DNA of 7,656 bases from an uncultured bacterium. GTDB taxonomy: Bacteria; Patescibacteriota; Patescibacteriia; Patescibacteriales; UBA12465. Position 1 is the stretch's first letter. Each line of letters opens with the position of its first letter. The stretch is taken from assembly GCA_903904095.1 (NCBI GenBank), contig CAIVBF010000018.1, forward strand, positions 1-7,656. Direction: 5' to 3'. Under the pieces are notes generated by a model. It saw nothing but the letters and a program-made list of their open reading frames with translations, was not told the origin of the DNA and did not search any database. Of this stretch, positions 6,436-7,656 are shown one piece after another. The position numbers were made by a program, and so were the translations under genes.

Positions 6436-7437
6436 ATGAAAAAAACAAGATTGATTTTATTGGCCATCCTAGTGATGGTTTCTACTGTTGGATTTACCCA
6501 AATTACCCTGAAAAACGCTTCGCAAAACAATATCCGGGTTTACTCTACGGATGGTATGCAGAGCGTTAACGTCCCCATGGGGACAACTGTTTCCGTTCCC
6601 TTCCTGAAAGAAGCAAACGGCGTTACTGTTTGCCGAATATCACATTCGGCCTATAAGCCTGGGAGCAGTTTTATCTGGACTAGCGATGGCGAGTTCACTT
6701 TAACTGTTAAAAACGGACAAGCAGTTTTTTCAAACACCAAACAAAAACCTGGACAAGCTATCGTACCAGGCGCTGAGACAGGAAAAAGGGCTAGAAATTT
6801 AAAAGTAATTTTCCCTGGTCAATCTGAACCGGAAAAGATCGTTAAAGGAGATGTCCCGAAAGACTGGTTTACAACAACCACCTTTACGGTCCAGAACCTC
6901 TGTACAATTACAATCATCGGCTACAGCGATCCATTCCTCGGCATGTGCTTGAAAGCCAAGCAAGTGACGAGTAAGAGGATTACTGCTCCAACTGGAAATC
7001 TACAAGCCGCCTTTGGTTATGACCTTGACGCTGACAGCATTGCGACAGGTAAAAATCGTAAGTGGGCAGTTCTGGATAAAGCCATTCCCGAGGGCATGGA
7101 CACGTTAAAAATTTATAACGAGAACTTAGTTCTGGCTAATACCGGAATTAAAGTTACAAAAATTTTTAAGAACAGAACGAGCCTCGGTTACCTGATTGTT
7201 AACGATGAATTCTCTTATGGGAAAAAGAAGGTGAAAACTATTTCACCCGGATCTACCCAAAAAGTTGATTTTTATCTTGGCTGGAATGTCATGGCCGTCC
7301 AGTACAAGGACGAAAATGGCTACCCCAAGCAGGCAGTCCTGCTCTTCCTTGTAACAGACAAAGCTGGAGTCGTTAATCTGACCCAAAAATCCGGCAAAGG
7401 AGATTCAATTTCCGAAAGCAAGCTGGAAATCAAGTAG
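6436..7437 (+). CDS. Secreted protein of unknown function, probably two beta-rich domains
   Basis: I do not recognise this 333-residue protein. Residues 1-22 (MKKTRLILLAILVMVSTVGFTQ) form a clear signal peptide. This decides the ATG at 6436 over an in-frame TTG at 6391, which would add 15 residues, two of them cysteines, before the signal. Residues 23-100 look like a small beta domain (ITLKNASQNNIRVY, VNVPMGTTVSVPFL). A Pro/Gly/Lys-rich linker follows at 101-121. The middle part (122-235) includes FGYDLDAD (193-200) and three further features: C156, C171 and a WAVLDKAIPEGMDTLKIYNE stretch. Residues 238-315 are a second beta-rich region with VKTISPGSTQKVDFYL. No catalytic motif, lipobox, sortase signal or membrane anchor is visible, so it is probably periplasmic or extracellular. 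It is divergent from the GHL15-like gene and shares its higher G+C, which suggests a common process such as glycan binding. That link is inference. Confidence 0.82.
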   Translation: MKKTRLILLAILVMVSTVGFTQITLKNASQNNIRVYSTDGMQSVNVPMGTTVSVPFLKEANGVTVCRISHSAYKPGSSFIWTSDGEFTLTVKNGQAVFSNTKQKPGQAIVPGAETGKRARNLKVIFPGQSEPEKIVKGDVPKDWFTTTTFTVQNLCTITIIGYSDPFLGMCLKAKQVTSKRITAPTGNLQAAFGYDLDADSIATGKNRKWAVLDKAIPEGMDTLKIYNENLVLANTGIKVTKIFKNRTSLGYLIVNDEFSYGKKKVKTISPGSTQKVDFYLGWNVMAVQYKDENGYPKQAVLLFLVTDKAGVVNLTQKSGKGDSISESKLEIK

Positions 7438-7461
7438 GCTATAGCGAAGATATTAAATAGG

Positions 7462-7500
7462 GGGCAAAGCGTTTACAACAAACGTTTTTGCCCTCTTTTT
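7462..7500 (+). terminator. Rho-independent terminator of the 6436-7437 gene
   Basis: GGGCAAAGCGTTT (7462-7474) pairs with AAACG-TTTTTGCCC (7480-7493) around the loop ACAAC, with one bulged T and one G-U pair. A T-rich tail (TCTTTTTATTTT) follows. It starts 25 bases after the TAG stop, so it ends the secreted-protein transcript. Confidence 0.9.
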
Positions 7501-7508
7501 ATTTTAAC

Positions 7509-7542
7509 AAAAAACCCTTTTGAATTTGAAAAGGGCTTTTTT
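7509..7542. terminator. Second, bidirectional terminator hairpin
   Basis: Six A (7509-7514) and CCCTTTT (7515-7521) pair with AAAAGGG (7529-7535) and six T (7537-7542) around GAATTTG. It has U-tracts on both strands. It sits 24 bases past the stop of the minus-strand gene entering from the right, so it most likely ends that gene and also backs up the plus-strand terminator to its left. Confidence 0.85.
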
Positions 7543-7565
7543 ATTTATCAAGAATATTTTTAAAC

Positions 7566-7656
7566 TTAGTTAAGATCAACTCGGATATTCTGATCAGTTC
7601 CGGGGCTTACCTGTTTAACTTTATTTTTATAATTAATAATTATTTTAGTTTTGGCG
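7566..7656 (-). CDS. Partial CDS: C-terminal 29 codons of an unknown protein
   Basis: An open frame enters from the right edge on the minus strand and ends with TAA at 7568-7566. The visible residues are A-K-T-K-I-I-I-N-Y-K-N-K-V-K-Q-V, then SPGTDQNIRVDLN. It is basic with alternating hydrophobic residues, as in a final beta hairpin of a secreted or surface domain. The correctly placed terminator at 7509-7542 supports it as a real gene end. VKQVSPGTDQ resembles VKTISPGSTQ in the neighbouring 6436-7437 protein, but the match is too short to assign a family. The 5' part lies outside the window. Confidence 0.65.
   Translation of the reverse strand, partial: AKTKIIINYKNKVKQVSPGTDQNIRVDLN

Noticed and set aside
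1..7656. CRISPR array, tRNA, rRNA, insertion sequence or phage genes
   Set aside because: No spaced direct repeats, no cloverleaf with acceptor stem, no transposase motif and no long terminal inverted repeats were seen on either strand.

Overview
The window reads as a piece of a bacterial chromosome devoted to cell-surface polysaccharide and secreted proteins. Most of it is very AT-rich: 60-base blocks counted by hand in the transferase operon are about 10-32% G+C. Genes are tightly packed, stems are short, and there is no tRNA, rRNA, insertion sequence or CRISPR array. TGA acts as a normal stop: the 5149-6186 gene ends in TGA directly before a terminator hairpin, so the code is not one that reassigns TGA. 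Small AT-rich genes, large secreted beta-rich proteins, weak ribosome binding sites and a GHL15-like putative glycoside hydrolase would suit a Candidate Phyla Radiation (Patescibacteria) genome or a similar uncultured lineage. This lineage is inference only.

Layout. (1) 77-1369, plus strand: a secreted or surface-anchored protein with a repetitive beta-strand (propeller-like) body and a C-terminal Ig-like domain. It ends at a bidirectional terminator (1388-1419). (2) 1440-5065, minus strand: a three-gene overlapping operon, read from right to left, of an O-antigen ligase/polymerase-like membrane protein (Wzy_C family) followed by two GT4 glycosyltransferases. (3) 5095-5145: a strong terminator for the next minus-strand gene; its loop and stem also hold a possible promoter for the operon. 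(4) 5149-6186, minus strand: a secreted GHL15-like putative glycoside hydrolase with a strong Shine-Dalgarno. (5) 6187-6435: a 249-base divergent intergenic region with good promoter candidates on both strands. (6) 6436-7437, plus strand: a secreted protein of unknown function, probably two beta-sandwich-like domains. (7) 7462-7542: two adjacent terminator hairpins. (8) 7566-7656, minus strand: the last 29 codons of another gene, cut by the window edge.

How the parts fit. The ligase-like protein and two retaining GT4 enzymes are a typical late part of a surface-glycan assembly locus. The flippase, initiating sugar-phosphate transferase and chain-length regulator are not in the window. The exported hydrolase and its divergent partner have a clearly higher G+C and a different translation-start style. 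They look like a separate module that was either acquired separately or is more highly expressed. I found no certain new system. The best leads are the divergent secreted pair, the unrecognised 333-residue secreted protein, and the promoter-in-terminator arrangement at 5095-5145.
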